From NCBI RefSeq assembly GCF_000967655.1, contig NZ_JXYA01000047.1:62001-126000 (forward strand): 64,000 bases of DNA. The letters run 5' to 3'. Positions 8,667 through 17,829 of the stretch are shown here, piece by piece. The notes beneath the pieces are model-generated. The model had not been told where the DNA came from and searched no databases. It was given only the letters and a program-made list of their open reading frames with translations. Source of the DNA: Pseudoalteromonas rubra. GTDB taxonomy: Bacteria; Pseudomonadota; Gammaproteobacteria; Enterobacterales; Alteromonadaceae. How positions within the stretch are numbered: position 1 is the first letter of the stretch; each line of letters opens with the position of its first letter. A program made the position numbers and the translations under genes.

Positions 8667-9227
8667 CTAATCGTCGTAACCTTTCTCTGCTTGTTCAATC
8701 TTTTCGAAGTTACGCTCCCTCGACTCAGCCTTCAATGCATAACTTAAAAAGCACCCACCAACAAAAAACTGGGCGACCATTATAAAGTTGTCTCTCAAGT
8801 ATAACTTTATATATGCGTTATCAATCCAGGAATATTTATAAGCAAGGACTTCCAACCAAGTGACCAGGTCCATAATAATTGTCAGACCAATTAATAGAAA
8901 AATAGTGCACTCTTGAGCGGAAAGAGTCTGCTTCTCATATACTACTTTATAAAACTTAAGCCCTGTCCTGTTGTAAAGCAGCAAAGCCAGATCTCTGCGA
9001 TAGAAAATTGGTAGTAGAAACGAAATACTCATTAGCGCTTGTGCCAAATAGTAGTGTGTTCTCCACTGGATTATAGTAGGAAACACGATGAAGCTAAAAA
9101 CGACAACAACTGCATAAGAAAGCAAGAACCATCGTGCTGTGGGTACTTTCCAGCAAAACAGTAATCCAAGCGCAATAAAAATAGGGTGAGTATAATCAGC
9201 AATAGTATAAATATCATACATAGACAT
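8667..9227 (-). CDS. Unknown membrane protein co-translated with an XRE regulator
   Basis: The 186-residue product has about five hydrophobic segments, among them PIFIALGLLFCW, WFLLSYAVVVVFSFIVFP, ALMSISFLLPIF and CTIFLLIGLTIIMDLV. A short charged cytoplasmic tail ends with an acidic stretch. No family is recognised. Its ATG shares one base with the stop codon of the upstream XRE gene (TAATG), which indicates translational coupling. The pair is richer in A+T than the surrounding genes, possibly reflecting transfer. Function is unknown; a regulator with a membrane effector fits a stress, toxin-like or defence module but nothing proves it. Confidence 0.6.
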   Translation of the reverse strand: MSMYDIYTIADYTHPIFIALGLLFCWKVPTARWFLLSYAVVVVFSFIVFPTIIQWRTHYYLAQALMSISFLLPIFYRRDLALLLYNRTGLKFYKVVYEKQTLSAQECTIFLLIGLTIIMDLVTWLEVLAYKYSWIDNAYIKLYLRDNFIMVAQFFVGGCFLSYALKAESRERNFEKIEQAEKGYDD

Positions 9228-9511
9228 TACTCTTTCTCCTGCTCGTTCTCTCGAACCTCATCTGAATTCGGCTCAGCAAAATCAAACGCATTGGTCAGAT
9301 CTTTACCAAATAATAAAAATACCTCAAACAGCTGCACACTGCTCATATCGGTTTTACCGGACTCATAATTGCTGATGGTGGCCTGATCAACGCCAAGCTT
9401 TTTAGCCAGGGTGGCCTGAGACCATTTTCGCTCCAGGCGCATCCGCCTGACCGAGCTTTGAATGTAGCGTCTGAATCTTTCTGTTTTGTTCCTTCTTGTT
9501 ATGTTATTCAC
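9227..9511 (-). CDS. XRE-family helix-turn-helix regulator (Cro/CI type)
   Basis: The 94-residue protein carries a single HTH_3 domain: RMRLERKWSQATLAKKLGVDQATISNYESGKTDMS, where ATLAKKLGVDQATISNYE is the helix-turn-helix. A short acidic tail follows. The GTG at 9511 is chosen because GAGGG lies 9 bases upstream within a strong AAGGAGAGGG element; no good ATG exists at the right place. It overlaps the membrane-protein gene by one base, so the two form an operon. Autoregulation is likely by analogy with small XRE regulators. Confidence 0.75.
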   Translation of the reverse strand: MNNITRRNKTERFRRYIQSSVRRMRLERKWSQATLAKKLGVDQATISNYESGKTDMSSVQLFEVFLLFGKDLTNAFDFAEPNSDEVRENEQEKE

Positions 9512-9725
9512 ACACTTGTACCCTCTCCTTATCCTGTGAGCGAAAAATACCACCCAACAACGCGCACAAGCAACCAATTTTTAACATAAGAAACGAAAAC
9601 TAGGCACTTTATGAATCTATTTATAAGCCTATTTTTATCAAGGCGTTAAACTACCTGAATTTGGCCCAAAATAGTCCATTTACTTTTTATTCAAATCAGA
9701 GGTGAAAAATGGACAAAACTCTGGG

Positions 9726-10649
9726 TTACAGCAATGCCGCCTGCTCAACCACAATAGCATGGCGCTGAGCCAGGCGCAGGTGATCTTTGTCGTAGCCGCC
9801 GCCAATCACAGTAGCAACCGGAATGCCGGCTTGCTGACAGGTTTTGAGCACCAAAGCATCGCGCTGCTCCAGGCCGCGCCAGCTGATATCCAGTTTGCCC
9901 AGGCCATCGTGCTCCCAGATATCCACACCGGCATCGTACAGTACCAGATCCGGATTTACATCACTCAGCAGCCCTTTTAGTGTGTCTTCTACAATACTCA
10001 GGTACTGGGCATCTTTGAGGTTGTTCGCCAGGCCAATATCCAGGTCGCTTTGGTGTTTACGAAACGGAAAATTCTTTTCGCAATGGATGGAGCAGGTAAA
10101 TACGTAAGGGTGGTGTTTAAGCATGGCTGCCGTGCCATCCCCCTGATGAACGTCCAAATCAAAGATGAGCACATTATTTACCTTACCTTGCTCTATCAGG
10201 GTTGTGGCGGTAAAGGCTAAGTCGTTCACCATGCAATAGCCAGATCCAAAGTCATAATGCGCATGGTGGGTGCCCCCGGCCAGATGGCAGGCAATGCCAT
10301 TTTGCAGCGCCAGCTCGGCCGTTTTCAGTGTGCCAAGCGGGGCGGTAAAGGTCCGTGCCATCAGTTGTTCCGACCAGGGCAGACCAATGCGGCGCATGGC
10401 TTTGTCATCCAGCTGATTGCGCCATAAGTCCCACAGGTAGGTATCACAGTGCACCGTTTCCAGTGCCTCTGGCGACCCCAGTGGAGGCTGATATAGATTG
10501 TCGCCAATTAACCCCAATGCCTTCACCTGCTGATATAAATTGGCGAATTTACTCATCACAAAGCGATGATTTGGGTCGAAACTAAATGAATAGTTAGGGT
10601 GATACACCAAAGGCAAACGGGTATTAAGGGGTTGGCGATTTATATACAT
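9726..10649 (-). CDS. Histone-deacetylase-family hydrolase, class IV (HDAC11-like)
   Basis: The 307-residue protein is a single arginase/deacetylase-fold domain. Diagnostic motifs are AGGTHHAHYDFGSGYCMVND (tandem His and the active-site loop in the class IV form), DLDVHQGDGTA (zinc ligands Asp and His), YDAGVDIWEHDGLG (second Asp ligand region) and VIGGGYD (catalytic Gly-Gly-Gly-Tyr loop). All residues needed for a zinc-dependent deacylase are visible. Bacterial members of this class act on acetylated small molecules or acyl-lysines; the substrate here is unknown. The ATG at 10649 is preferred over an upstream GTG. It is single and divergent from a flavin reductase gene 104 bases away. Confidence 0.9.
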   Translation of the reverse strand: MYINRQPLNTRLPLVYHPNYSFSFDPNHRFVMSKFANLYQQVKALGLIGDNLYQPPLGSPEALETVHCDTYLWDLWRNQLDDKAMRRIGLPWSEQLMARTFTAPLGTLKTAELALQNGIACHLAGGTHHAHYDFGSGYCMVNDLAFTATTLIEQGKVNNVLIFDLDVHQGDGTAAMLKHHPYVFTCSIHCEKNFPFRKHQSDLDIGLANNLKDAQYLSIVEDTLKGLLSDVNPDLVLYDAGVDIWEHDGLGKLDISWRGLEQRDALVLKTCQQAGIPVATVIGGGYDKDHLRLAQRHAIVVEQAALL

Positions 10650-10753
10650 ATCCAAAACAAACCAAAACACGGATGGCGTGAGTGTAACGCATCTTTCAAG
10701 CTGATAGTTAGTGTGGCACCATATCTGTCCCTTTACTTTGCCTGATTTGCCTT

Positions 10754-11368
10754 ATGGAACTGAACTTTGCCGATTTTTCGCCAACCCAGATTTATCACCT
10801 GATGACTCAAACCGTGATCCCACGGCCCATTGCCTGGGTGTTAACCGAGTCGGGCGAGCAAAACTACAATCTGGCCCCCTTTTCTTATTTTACGGCGGTA
10901 TCCAGCGCCCCGCCTTTGCTGATGTTTTCAGCCGGAAAAAAGCCCGGCGGAGAAATCAAAGACACAGTGAAAAACATCAAAGCCACACAGCGCTGTGTGA
11001 TCCACATAGCCTCTGAGCAGGATGCGGAGTTAGTGACGCAAACAGCCGCGACCTTGCCCCATGGCGAGTCTGAGGTCACAGCAAACAACATCGCACTGGC
11101 TGAATTTAACGGCTTTAGCATGCCGCGGATAGCCCACTGCGATATCGCCTATGGGTGTGAGCTGTATGAAGTACAGGAGATAGGCGATACGCCGCAAAAA
11201 CTGGTGTTTGTCAAAATAGTCAGTTTGTACCTGAGCGATAAAGTAACCGAGCTGGACCACAAACAGCGGATTAAAGTGCACGCCGACAAAGCCGCGCCAC
11301 TGGCACGCCTTGGCAGCGCCGAGTATAGCGGGATCACAGCACCGTTTACTAAGGCAAGGCCCGATTAA
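10754..11368 (+). CDS. Flavin reductase / FMN-binding split-barrel protein
   Basis: The 204-residue protein begins with TQTVIPRPIAWVLTESGEQNYNLAPFSYFTAVSSAPPLLMFS. This is the conserved opening of the DIM6/NTAB flavin reductase family, in which the R-P-I-AW and N-L-AP-FSYF segments bind FMN. The later GKKPGGEIKDTVKNI and CELYEVQEIGD segments also fit. It probably reduces or carries FMN in the cytoplasm. No oxygenase partner adjoins, so its client is unknown. The start lacks a strong ribosome-binding site. A strong hairpin follows about 50 bases after the stop. Confidence 0.8.
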   Translation: MELNFADFSPTQIYHLMTQTVIPRPIAWVLTESGEQNYNLAPFSYFTAVSSAPPLLMFSAGKKPGGEIKDTVKNIKATQRCVIHIASEQDAELVTQTAATLPHGESEVTANNIALAEFNGFSMPRIAHCDIAYGCELYEVQEIGDTPQKLVFVKIVSLYLSDKVTELDHKQRIKVHADKAAPLARLGSAEYSGITAPFTKARPD

Positions 11369-11683
11369 TCAGCAGAGTAGCTAGCTGTTTAAAGCTACCG
11401 GCTCGGGCTTTATGATCTGCCAGCGCAGTGAGGAAATCCCTCACAGCGCTTGCCAAATATAAGCTCAACTGACCCGCGTGCTCAGGCAATAACCAGAAAG
11501 CCGGCAAACGCGATGCAAGCGACCAGCAGTTGTAAAAGACTGCGAAAATAAACGCAGTTCATCACGACTTCACTCTGTTTTCGTCACTCTTTCAAGAGTT
11601 TTACTTAGCAAAGGTTGCATCCCTGTCTCTTTCGTTTGGTTTATGTATACTAGCCGCTTTTAACTCAGCAGAAGAATAATAAG
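11369..11683. other. Intergenic region with a strong hairpin
   Basis: No gene is seen in these 315 bases. AGCGCAGTGAGG (11422-11433) pairs with CCTCACAGCGCT (11439-11450) with one mismatch and a 5-base loop, but lacks a T tract. It could stabilise the flavin reductase mRNA 3' end or act as a factor-dependent terminator. The promoter of the transporter gene lies to its right. Confidence 0.4.
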
Positions 11684-12574
11684 ATGATTGGAATAGGCGA
11701 AGGGGCAGCCATCAGTGCGGCATTTGTTTGGGCGTTTTCAACTTTGCTGTACAAACGCTTTAGCCACCACCTGAGTCCGTTCGAGTTGAATGTCAGTAAG
11801 GGCGTGATTGCTTCAGCCTTGATGGTGCTATGTCTGCTCCTTGTTCAGGACACCGGCTACCCAGCCCAGTTATCGAGCTGGGCCTGGCTTATCGCCAGTG
11901 GCGTACTCGGTATTGCCATTGGCGACAGCGCCTACTTTGCCGCACTCAGAAATATCGGCCCGGCGCGCACCTTGGTAGTAGAAAGCCTGGCACCTGCGAT
12001 TGCGGGTATGCTGAATATGTTGATCCTGGGCGTCTATCTGGGTCCGGTTGCCTGGCTGGGTATTCTAGTGACCACTTTTGGCGTGATGCTGGCGATAAAA
12101 CCTGGCAAAGCGCAGCCCATTCCCAATCCAAAGCATTACTTTTTGGGCATCGCATTTGCGCTGAGTGCCGCAACCTGTCAGGCCGCTGGCATGGTGCTCT
12201 CCAAAGGCGCTTTAAATAATGAATCCATCGGCAGTTTGTGGGCTGCCTTAATCCGCCTTGCGTCGGGCACTTTCTTTGTTGCCTGTCTGGTCGCTTGCCT
12301 GAAATCACACAGCCTCAACAAAGCACTCACGCTCAGACAGCTGTCAGGAAAACGCTGGTTATTCGTGGCGGTGTTTTTTGGCACTTTTATCGGGCTGTGG
12401 TTACAGCTTATCTCCGTTAACCACACCGATCCGGCCATTGCGCAAACCATTTTCGCAACCGCCCCCTTGATGGTAATGACGCTGAGCCTGATCCGCAAAG
12501 AGGCCGTAACCAGAGCCATGCTCTGCGGCGGTGCGATTGCTTTATTTGGGGTGTTTTTGTTGTTGCAGGGATAA
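11684..12574 (+). CDS. EamA/DMT-family transporter
   Basis: The 296-residue protein has ten hydrophobic segments arranged as two five-helix EamA repeats. The first repeat includes AAISAAFVWAFSTLLYKRF and ends with GILVTTFGVMLAI. The second begins LGIAFALSAATCQAAGMVLSK and ends AIALFGVFLLLQG. Such proteins export or exchange small metabolites across the inner membrane; the substrate cannot be predicted. The charged loop GKAQPIPNPKHY separates the repeats. The gene is monocistronic, with no strong ribosome-binding site. Confidence 0.85.
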   Translation: MIGIGEGAAISAAFVWAFSTLLYKRFSHHLSPFELNVSKGVIASALMVLCLLLVQDTGYPAQLSSWAWLIASGVLGIAIGDSAYFAALRNIGPARTLVVESLAPAIAGMLNMLILGVYLGPVAWLGILVTTFGVMLAIKPGKAQPIPNPKHYFLGIAFALSAATCQAAGMVLSKGALNNESIGSLWAALIRLASGTFFVACLVACLKSHSLNKALTLRQLSGKRWLFVAVFFGTFIGLWLQLISVNHTDPAIAQTIFATAPLMVMTLSLIRKEAVTRAMLCGGAIALFGVFLLLQG

Positions 12575-12708
12575 TATAACGCGAGGGGAATGTGTCCCTC
12601 CCCCTACATTTGCGCGGTAAAATAACGACTATATCTAGTTAAATATTGTATTTATAACCGATACAATACGACGCTCGGGATTTATCACATTAATAAGGAA
12701 GCACTACT

Positions 12709-13752
12709 TTGAAGACACAATATCAATTCAGCGCCATCACAATCGCATTAACTCTGGCTATGGCCTGTCAAGCTCATGCAGATACACAAGAGCCGGTGCC
12801 CGCAGACCCACAAATTGTCTCGGATACGGACTGGCAGGAGTCATCGACCAGTGTCACAACGCTCAAACAAGTAGGTATTGGTACAACTTCTCCCGGTGAA
12901 GCGCTCCACGTTATTGGTAACGCCATTGCCGATGATCCTTTGCAACCAACTCACTTGGTGACAAAGCGCTATGTAGACGAGCAACTTCAGAGCATCTCTG
13001 ACGCCTCAGCGCAACAGCAGCAACAGATCCAATCTTTGCAACTGAGAGTAGCCGAGCTGGAAAATCAGTATCTGGCTGTTCGCAACGACTACACAAACGT
13101 GATCAAGCGTTTGGATAAAATTGAAGACACACTTTCTCCAACAGGTCGTAACTGCCTAGATATCAAAACTCAGTTGCCGGTTGCCAGTACTGGATTTTAT
13201 CTTATTGATCCGGATGGTGAAAACTTTGGTATCGACCCCTTTAAAGTCTGGTGTGATATGGATTATCAGGGCGGAGGGTGGACCTTATTCGCAAATCACA
13301 AAGACAACATAGAGAATATACAGGAAGGGGAAGTCGTCTCACCTGCTGAATTTTCGGTTATGAAGGCGCAAAGATGGCAAGCGCTAAGACAAACCGTCTC
13401 GGGCGGCATGATGTTTAAAGATGAACATGGCCGCATTACTCAGGTCTATCAGGCAAAAATGAACAATGCAAACTGCCGGAATATTTACACCGATGAAAGT
13501 CTGGCTGAGCTGTCAACGCTGGGAGATTATGGTTTAATTTGGCACCATGAGGACACCAACTGTGATGTATCATGGGACTTCTCAGGTGTTATATTAGGAG
13601 ACAAAGATTCAACGCGTGCAGCAACTTACACCTATCAGGGTGCCTCTGTTATTCAGGCTCCAAACTCCAAAACTCGATTCGATGTCTGGCCTTACGGCAA
13701 TAACGAAAGCTCTCGCTACCAGCAGGACGAATTACTGTACTTTGTAAAGTAA
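12709..13752 (+). CDS. Secreted chimera: phage-tail-like segment, coiled coil, fibrinogen-related C-terminal domain
   Basis: The 347-residue protein begins at TTG 12709, with AAGGAA 8 bases upstream, and has a signal peptide ending AHA. Residues ~55-85 read VGIGTTSPGEALHVIGNA then HLVTKRYVDEQL, both characteristic of phage tail-fibre or trimeric shaft proteins. Residues ~95-145 form a Gln-rich coiled coil. From about residue 147 it matches a fibrinogen-related domain: NCLDIKTQLPVASTGFYLIDPDG, then FKVWCDMDYQGGGWTLF. The combination suggests a trimeric, extracellular glycan- or surface-binding protein (inference). It is monocistronic and followed by a near-ideal terminator. Confidence 0.75.
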   Translation: MKTQYQFSAITIALTLAMACQAHADTQEPVPADPQIVSDTDWQESSTSVTTLKQVGIGTTSPGEALHVIGNAIADDPLQPTHLVTKRYVDEQLQSISDASAQQQQQIQSLQLRVAELENQYLAVRNDYTNVIKRLDKIEDTLSPTGRNCLDIKTQLPVASTGFYLIDPDGENFGIDPFKVWCDMDYQGGGWTLFANHKDNIENIQEGEVVSPAEFSVMKAQRWQALRQTVSGGMMFKDEHGRITQVYQAKMNNANCRNIYTDESLAELSTLGDYGLIWHHEDTNCDVSWDFSGVILGDKDSTRAATYTYQGASVIQAPNSKTRFDVWPYGNNESSRYQQDELLYFVK

Positions 13753-13760
13753 ATCTCACG

Positions 13761-13787
13761 TTGCAGGGCACATAGCGTGCCCTGCAA
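13761..13787 (+). terminator. Terminator of the fibrinogen-domain gene
   Basis: TTGCAGGGCAC (13761-13771) and GTGCCCTGCAA (13777-13787) form a perfect 11-bp stem with a 5-base loop, 9 bases after the stop codon. Confidence 0.8.
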
Positions 13788-13848
13788 AACATAATGAAGG
13801 TTCGCCCATAAATTCAATAAAGCAATTGAGCCTCTTCCTCATTGCGAA

Positions 13849-16194
13849 CTAGCATTCCACTTTATCCACGTTGAACAAATACCGATTCAGAATTCTATCC
13901 AGCTCATCGGTTTTAAATGGCTTGCCAAGGTGATCGTTCATACCAATACCCTGGTATTTTTCGACCTCACTTTGCATCACATTGGCCGTTAAGGCGATGA
14001 TCTTGAGCTGTGACGCATCAAAGCTTTGCCGCACAATGCGAGTGGCTTCCATGCCGTCCATTACCGGCATCTGAATGTCCATTAAAACCAGATCAAACGC
14101 GCCATCGCAGGCTTTGATTGCGTCAACGGCTTGCTGGCCATTTTCTGCCACCACAATCTCTAAATTAAACCGGTCAAGGAGTTTGGTGGCCACTATGCGG
14201 TTAATATCATTGTCTTCTACCAGTAAGATCCGGAATGTGCGCGTCTGTGTGGCCTCTGGTGATTCATCAGAATTGACTGAGGGCGTCTGCTCTTGAGTTG
14301 CCGTGTTATCGCCTGCCTCATCTTTGATAAAAATACTGATCAAATCTTTTTTTAACAGAGGCTTGTAGAGAATTGGATAATCAACCGCAGGCGTTATACT
14401 TTGCTCTGAGTGTGCGGTGTAAATCACCACCCTGTTGGGCAATATCCCCAGGGCTTCAAGTTTTTCTAACAGCTCATTGGCTTCACAGTCTGGCAGCACC
14501 CAGTCAAGCAGTAGCATATCAAAGGTTTCGGATGACAACCGCGCTTCGGCTTCGGCGCCACTGTGCGCACGCGCGACCGTCAGCCCAACCGAAGTTGCAA
14601 TATTGACGCTGACCTCCATGTATATGGGATCATCTTCAACGATCAGTATCGAACCTGCCAGTACGACTTTATCTGCCGCTTCGTTTGCCACCGGCGCTTG
14701 GCTGAGTGTTGCCATCGGTAGACGAACCGTGAACGTTGAGCCAACACCAACTTCGCTGCTGACGGTGATCTCCCCTTGCATCAGCTCTGCGAGCAATTTA
14801 CAAATGGTCAAGCCCAGCCCGGTGCCGCCATAGCGCCGTGTGGTCGAAGACTCGGCCTGAGTAAAACGCTCGAACAGCTGCGCGACTTTGTCCTGCTCAA
14901 TACCTATGCCGGTGTCACTGACCGAAATCTCAACCCAATCACTGGTGGCATCTTTAGGTTGCCGGTGCACACCGAGTGTAATTGCCCCTTCTTCGGTAAA
15001 CTTAGCGGCGTTAGACGCAAAGTTTAGCATAATCTGATTAATACGAACCGGATCGCCGACATACCATTCGCTGAGCTGGGGGTCGATATCAAAAATCAGT
15101 TTCACCCCTTTGGTGTTGGCTATGGGTGTGATCAGAGATCTCAGGTTATCCAGCAACTCTTCAAACTGAAAAGGGGTTTGCTCAATGTGCAGCTTCTTAG
15201 ACTCGATTTTTGAGAAATCGAGAATATCGTTAATGATGGTCGTCAGTGCATTGGCTGAAAAGCGCACTTTCTCCAGATAATTTCTTTGTACTGAGGTCAG
15301 CTCCGTCGCCAGCAGAATATCTGTCAGACCCATAATCCCATTCATTGGCGTTCTGATCTCATGAGACATATTGGATAAAAACAACGACTTGGTTTCGGCT
15401 GCCTGGTTAGCCTGTGCATTGGCTTTTTTAAGGCCGCTCATCAGGCGTAATAACACGATAACAACCAGCGTAAAAACCAACAGTAAAAAGAGAAAAATCG
15501 ACTGTATCATCTGCCAGTAAACAACATCGACTTGCTCACCAAGCTGCTGGGTGTCTTTCAGGATCGCGGTTGACAGTGTGCTATTTTGCACAGGCACCAG
15601 TAAGTTGGAAGCCGTTAGCGCGTTTTCCAGAATGAAAGCGATATGCAAACGCATGACCCTGAAACTGCGGTCTTCCTGTTCAAATTGCTCAAGCGAGGTC
15701 ATAGTGCGCGCGAGCTGCTCTCGTACCTGCTTAATAACCGCGTGCGAATTGGTCACCTGCAAATTAGACACCAGTGCGGCGCTGTGACTCACCACGGTTT
15801 GTGCCTGCGCCGAAAACGCGCTTTTTTCAAGCTCCTGTTTTGCGATATAACGATAAGAGGTCTTAAGCATTGAGGCCAGCTGCATATAGGTATCTATCGC
15901 ATCGTGAAACCGCGCAACCGCCTGGCTCATTTCTTCGCTCAGTAAGTGCTTTGACGTCAGCTCATTATATACACTCTCAAACTCCAGTTGCTTTTGCGCA
16001 TGTCGGTCAAAGTGATAAATGTTACTGTCCATCGCAGAGAGCGTCTCGAGCGACAGCTCAGTCGTTGCCCGGTTGAGCCGCGTTTTTAGTGCCATTTTTG
16101 CCTGGGTATTTTGCAGCTGCTGGTATTGCTCAATGACCTGAGTGCCGGTCCACCAGATCAGCAACAGTACTGTGACTTCAATAATATATTTCAC
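13849..16194 (-). CDS. Hybrid sensor histidine kinase with two receiver domains
   Basis: The 781-residue protein has an N-terminal TM segment (about 4-20), a ~205-residue helical periplasmic sensor, and a second TM (about 230-252). The HisKA domain has SHEIRTPMNG with phospho-acceptor His278. The ATPase domain has LNFASNAAKFT (N box), SDTGIGI (G1) and GGTGLGL (G2). Two receiver domains follow: the first has phospho-acceptor Asp564 in LLLDW and Lys611, the second has Asp706 in LMDIQMP and a GKPF lysine. No Hpt domain is present, so phosphotransfer to an external partner is expected. Its start overlaps the stop of a di-haem peroxidase gene by 4 bases, indicating tight coupling and suggesting a redox or peroxide input. 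Confidence 0.92.
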   Translation of the reverse strand: MKYIIEVTVLLLIWWTGTQVIEQYQQLQNTQAKMALKTRLNRATTELSLETLSAMDSNIYHFDRHAQKQLEFESVYNELTSKHLLSEEMSQAVARFHDAIDTYMQLASMLKTSYRYIAKQELEKSAFSAQAQTVVSHSAALVSNLQVTNSHAVIKQVREQLARTMTSLEQFEQEDRSFRVMRLHIAFILENALTASNLLVPVQNSTLSTAILKDTQQLGEQVDVVYWQMIQSIFLFLLLVFTLVVIVLLRLMSGLKKANAQANQAAETKSLFLSNMSHEIRTPMNGIMGLTDILLATELTSVQRNYLEKVRFSANALTTIINDILDFSKIESKKLHIEQTPFQFEELLDNLRSLITPIANTKGVKLIFDIDPQLSEWYVGDPVRINQIMLNFASNAAKFTEEGAITLGVHRQPKDATSDWVEISVSDTGIGIEQDKVAQLFERFTQAESSTTRRYGGTGLGLTICKLLAELMQGEITVSSEVGVGSTFTVRLPMATLSQAPVANEAADKVVLAGSILIVEDDPIYMEVSVNIATSVGLTVARAHSGAEAEARLSSETFDMLLLDWVLPDCEANELLEKLEALGILPNRVVIYTAHSEQSITPAVDYPILYKPLLKKDLISIFIKDEAGDNTATQEQTPSVNSDESPEATQTRTFRILLVEDNDINRIVATKLLDRFNLEIVVAENGQQAVDAIKACDGAFDLVLMDIQMPVMDGMEATRIVRQSFDASQLKIIALTANVMQSEVEKYQGIGMNDHLGKPFKTDELDRILNRYLFNVDKVEC

Positions 16195-17219
16195 TCTTTC
16201 AATGACCTCGGAAGTTCGCCGGAAAAAGCATGTAGTAAGGCTTCCAGATCAGCTACATCCTCATCGCTGATCTCAAGCCCCAGCTGCCCTCTTGCCATCA
16301 ACCGAATGGCGTCCGACAATTGCGCCACCGAGCCATTGTGAAAATACGGGCCAGTGCTGGCGACATTACGTAAACTCGGTACTTTGAAAACAAACTTGTC
16401 CTGCTCATTGCGGGTCAGCTGATATCTGCCAAAATCGTTCAGAAGCTCACCGGGCATACTCTCCAGACGACCCATTTTCTGATAAATATTGCCCCCGATA
16501 TTGCGCCCCTGATGACAGGTCACGCAGCCAAACTCAACAAATTTGCGATAGCCGCGTTGTTGTTTTGCACTTAACGCTTGTTTATCCCCAAGCAGATAGG
16601 CATCAATGGGGGTATTTTCAGAGACCAGTGACATCTGAAAGGCCACTATGGCCTTCGTAATGTTTTCTGCTGTGATCCCATCACTCGATAAAGCTTCAAA
16701 GCTGCTTACAAAGTGCGGCTGCTGATTTAGTTTGCCTATCACCTGAGGCCAGTTACTCGCCATCTCTAACGGGTTGTGGATAGGCAATGGCAGCTGACTG
16801 GTTAAATCCGCGCTGCGCCCGTCCCAAAACTGTCTGAAATTAAACACGGCATTGATAACACTGGGCGCATTGCGACTGCCCAGTTGCTGATCTATGCCCA
16901 CCGAAACGGGAAAACCATCGTCTCCACCGTTATATAAATCGTGACAGGATGCACAGGAAGTGGTGTTGTCGGCCGAAAGTAGCGGGCTTTTAAACAAGGC
17001 TTTGCCAAGCTGCACCCAGCCTACATCGTATTGCTTTATCCGCGGCAGCGGTTGAATAGCCGCATCAACCCATTGAGGTTCATAACTGACAAGCTCTAAA
17101 CTGGTATAGACCGAAGACTGACTGTGGCGATGCGGATCAGAAAAGTAAAACTGAGCGGCGAGGAGCAAAAATACCGCTATCAGCGCGCTAAATACAATCA
17201 CCACATATTTGGTACTCAT
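16191..17219 (-). CDS. Di-haem cytochrome c peroxidase (MauG/CcpA family), membrane-anchored
   Basis: The 342-residue protein has an N-terminal hydrophobic anchor (about 5-24) and two c-type haem motifs: CASCH (Cys89-His93) and CVTCH (Cys232-His236). Other family features are GKALFKSPLLS before the first motif, NAPSVINAVFNFRQFWDGR, NPLEMA and FKVPSLRNVASTGPYFHNGS. It should reduce hydrogen peroxide, or oxidise a protein partner as MauG does, in the periplasm. Its last 4 bases overlap the start of the hybrid kinase gene. Stand-alone peroxidases are normally soluble and cleaved; here an uncleaved anchor is equally plausible, which would keep it beside the kinase sensor. Confidence 0.92.
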   Translation of the reverse strand: MSTKYVVIVFSALIAVFLLLAAQFYFSDPHRHSQSSVYTSLELVSYEPQWVDAAIQPLPRIKQYDVGWVQLGKALFKSPLLSADNTTSCASCHDLYNGGDDGFPVSVGIDQQLGSRNAPSVINAVFNFRQFWDGRSADLTSQLPLPIHNPLEMASNWPQVIGKLNQQPHFVSSFEALSSDGITAENITKAIVAFQMSLVSENTPIDAYLLGDKQALSAKQQRGYRKFVEFGCVTCHQGRNIGGNIYQKMGRLESMPGELLNDFGRYQLTRNEQDKFVFKVPSLRNVASTGPYFHNGSVAQLSDAIRLMARGQLGLEISDEDVADLEALLHAFSGELPRSLKE

Positions 17220-17346
17220 ACATCAGACGTCCTTGAAGCGACTTTTAAGCCGGTGACAAAACGTAAGTATAGACACTTAAATCAAAAACTTCTTATCGCA
17301 CTCACAGAGTGATTAAGGTATTTGCCATGACAGCGCTGTGTGTGGT

Positions 17347-17829
17347 TTAAGCTCGTGAAAGGCAGATTTCACTATACATAATGTATTGCGGACCCGCAGG
17401 GCCACCTAAGTATTTTTCTTTACACACGCTCAGCCCGGCTTTTTTATAACACGCGTAGGCACCGGGATTCTCGCAGTTAACGCCCAAATATAGCCAACGA
17501 TACTGGGCATAGTGACGCGCCAGGTAACTTAGTAGGGCCCTCATCGCCGCACTTCCCAAACCTTGTCCCTGATACTGATTGTCGATCACAAAGGCGCGTA
17601 AGCCGAGCGCTGAGCTGGGACAATAGGTGTATTTGTCGGCATAGGCTAGATCCAGTTTAAAATAGCCAACCACTGTCTCTTGCTTGCAAATAACATGCAG
17701 GTGTGTGGTTTCACAGCGTTCGCTCAGAAACTCTTGCGGTGTGCCGGCAAAGCGAAGCTGCTCTGGGGCAAGCTGAATGGACTCAACCGCATCAATATAA
17801 GTAGCGCTAAGCCTGTTAATTGTGATCAT
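17347..17829 (-). CDS. GNAT family N-acetyltransferase
   Basis: The 160-residue protein shows the GNAT core: GLRAFVIDNQYQGQGLGSAAMRALLSYL contains the acetyl-CoA-binding Q-x-x-G-x-G/A loop, followed by LYLGVNCENPGAYACYKKAGL, the typical C-terminal strand-helix. The ATG at 17829 is chosen because AAGGAG lies 5 bases upstream; the in-frame GTG at 17835 lies inside that element. It stands alone, with the peroxidase/kinase operon upstream on the same strand. The substrate is unknown. Confidence 0.82.
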   Translation of the reverse strand: MITINRLSATYIDAVESIQLAPEQLRFAGTPQEFLSERCETTHLHVICKQETVVGYFKLDLAYADKYTYCPSSALGLRAFVIDNQYQGQGLGSAAMRALLSYLARHYAQYRWLYLGVNCENPGAYACYKKAGLSVCKEKYLGGPAGPQYIMYSEICLSRA

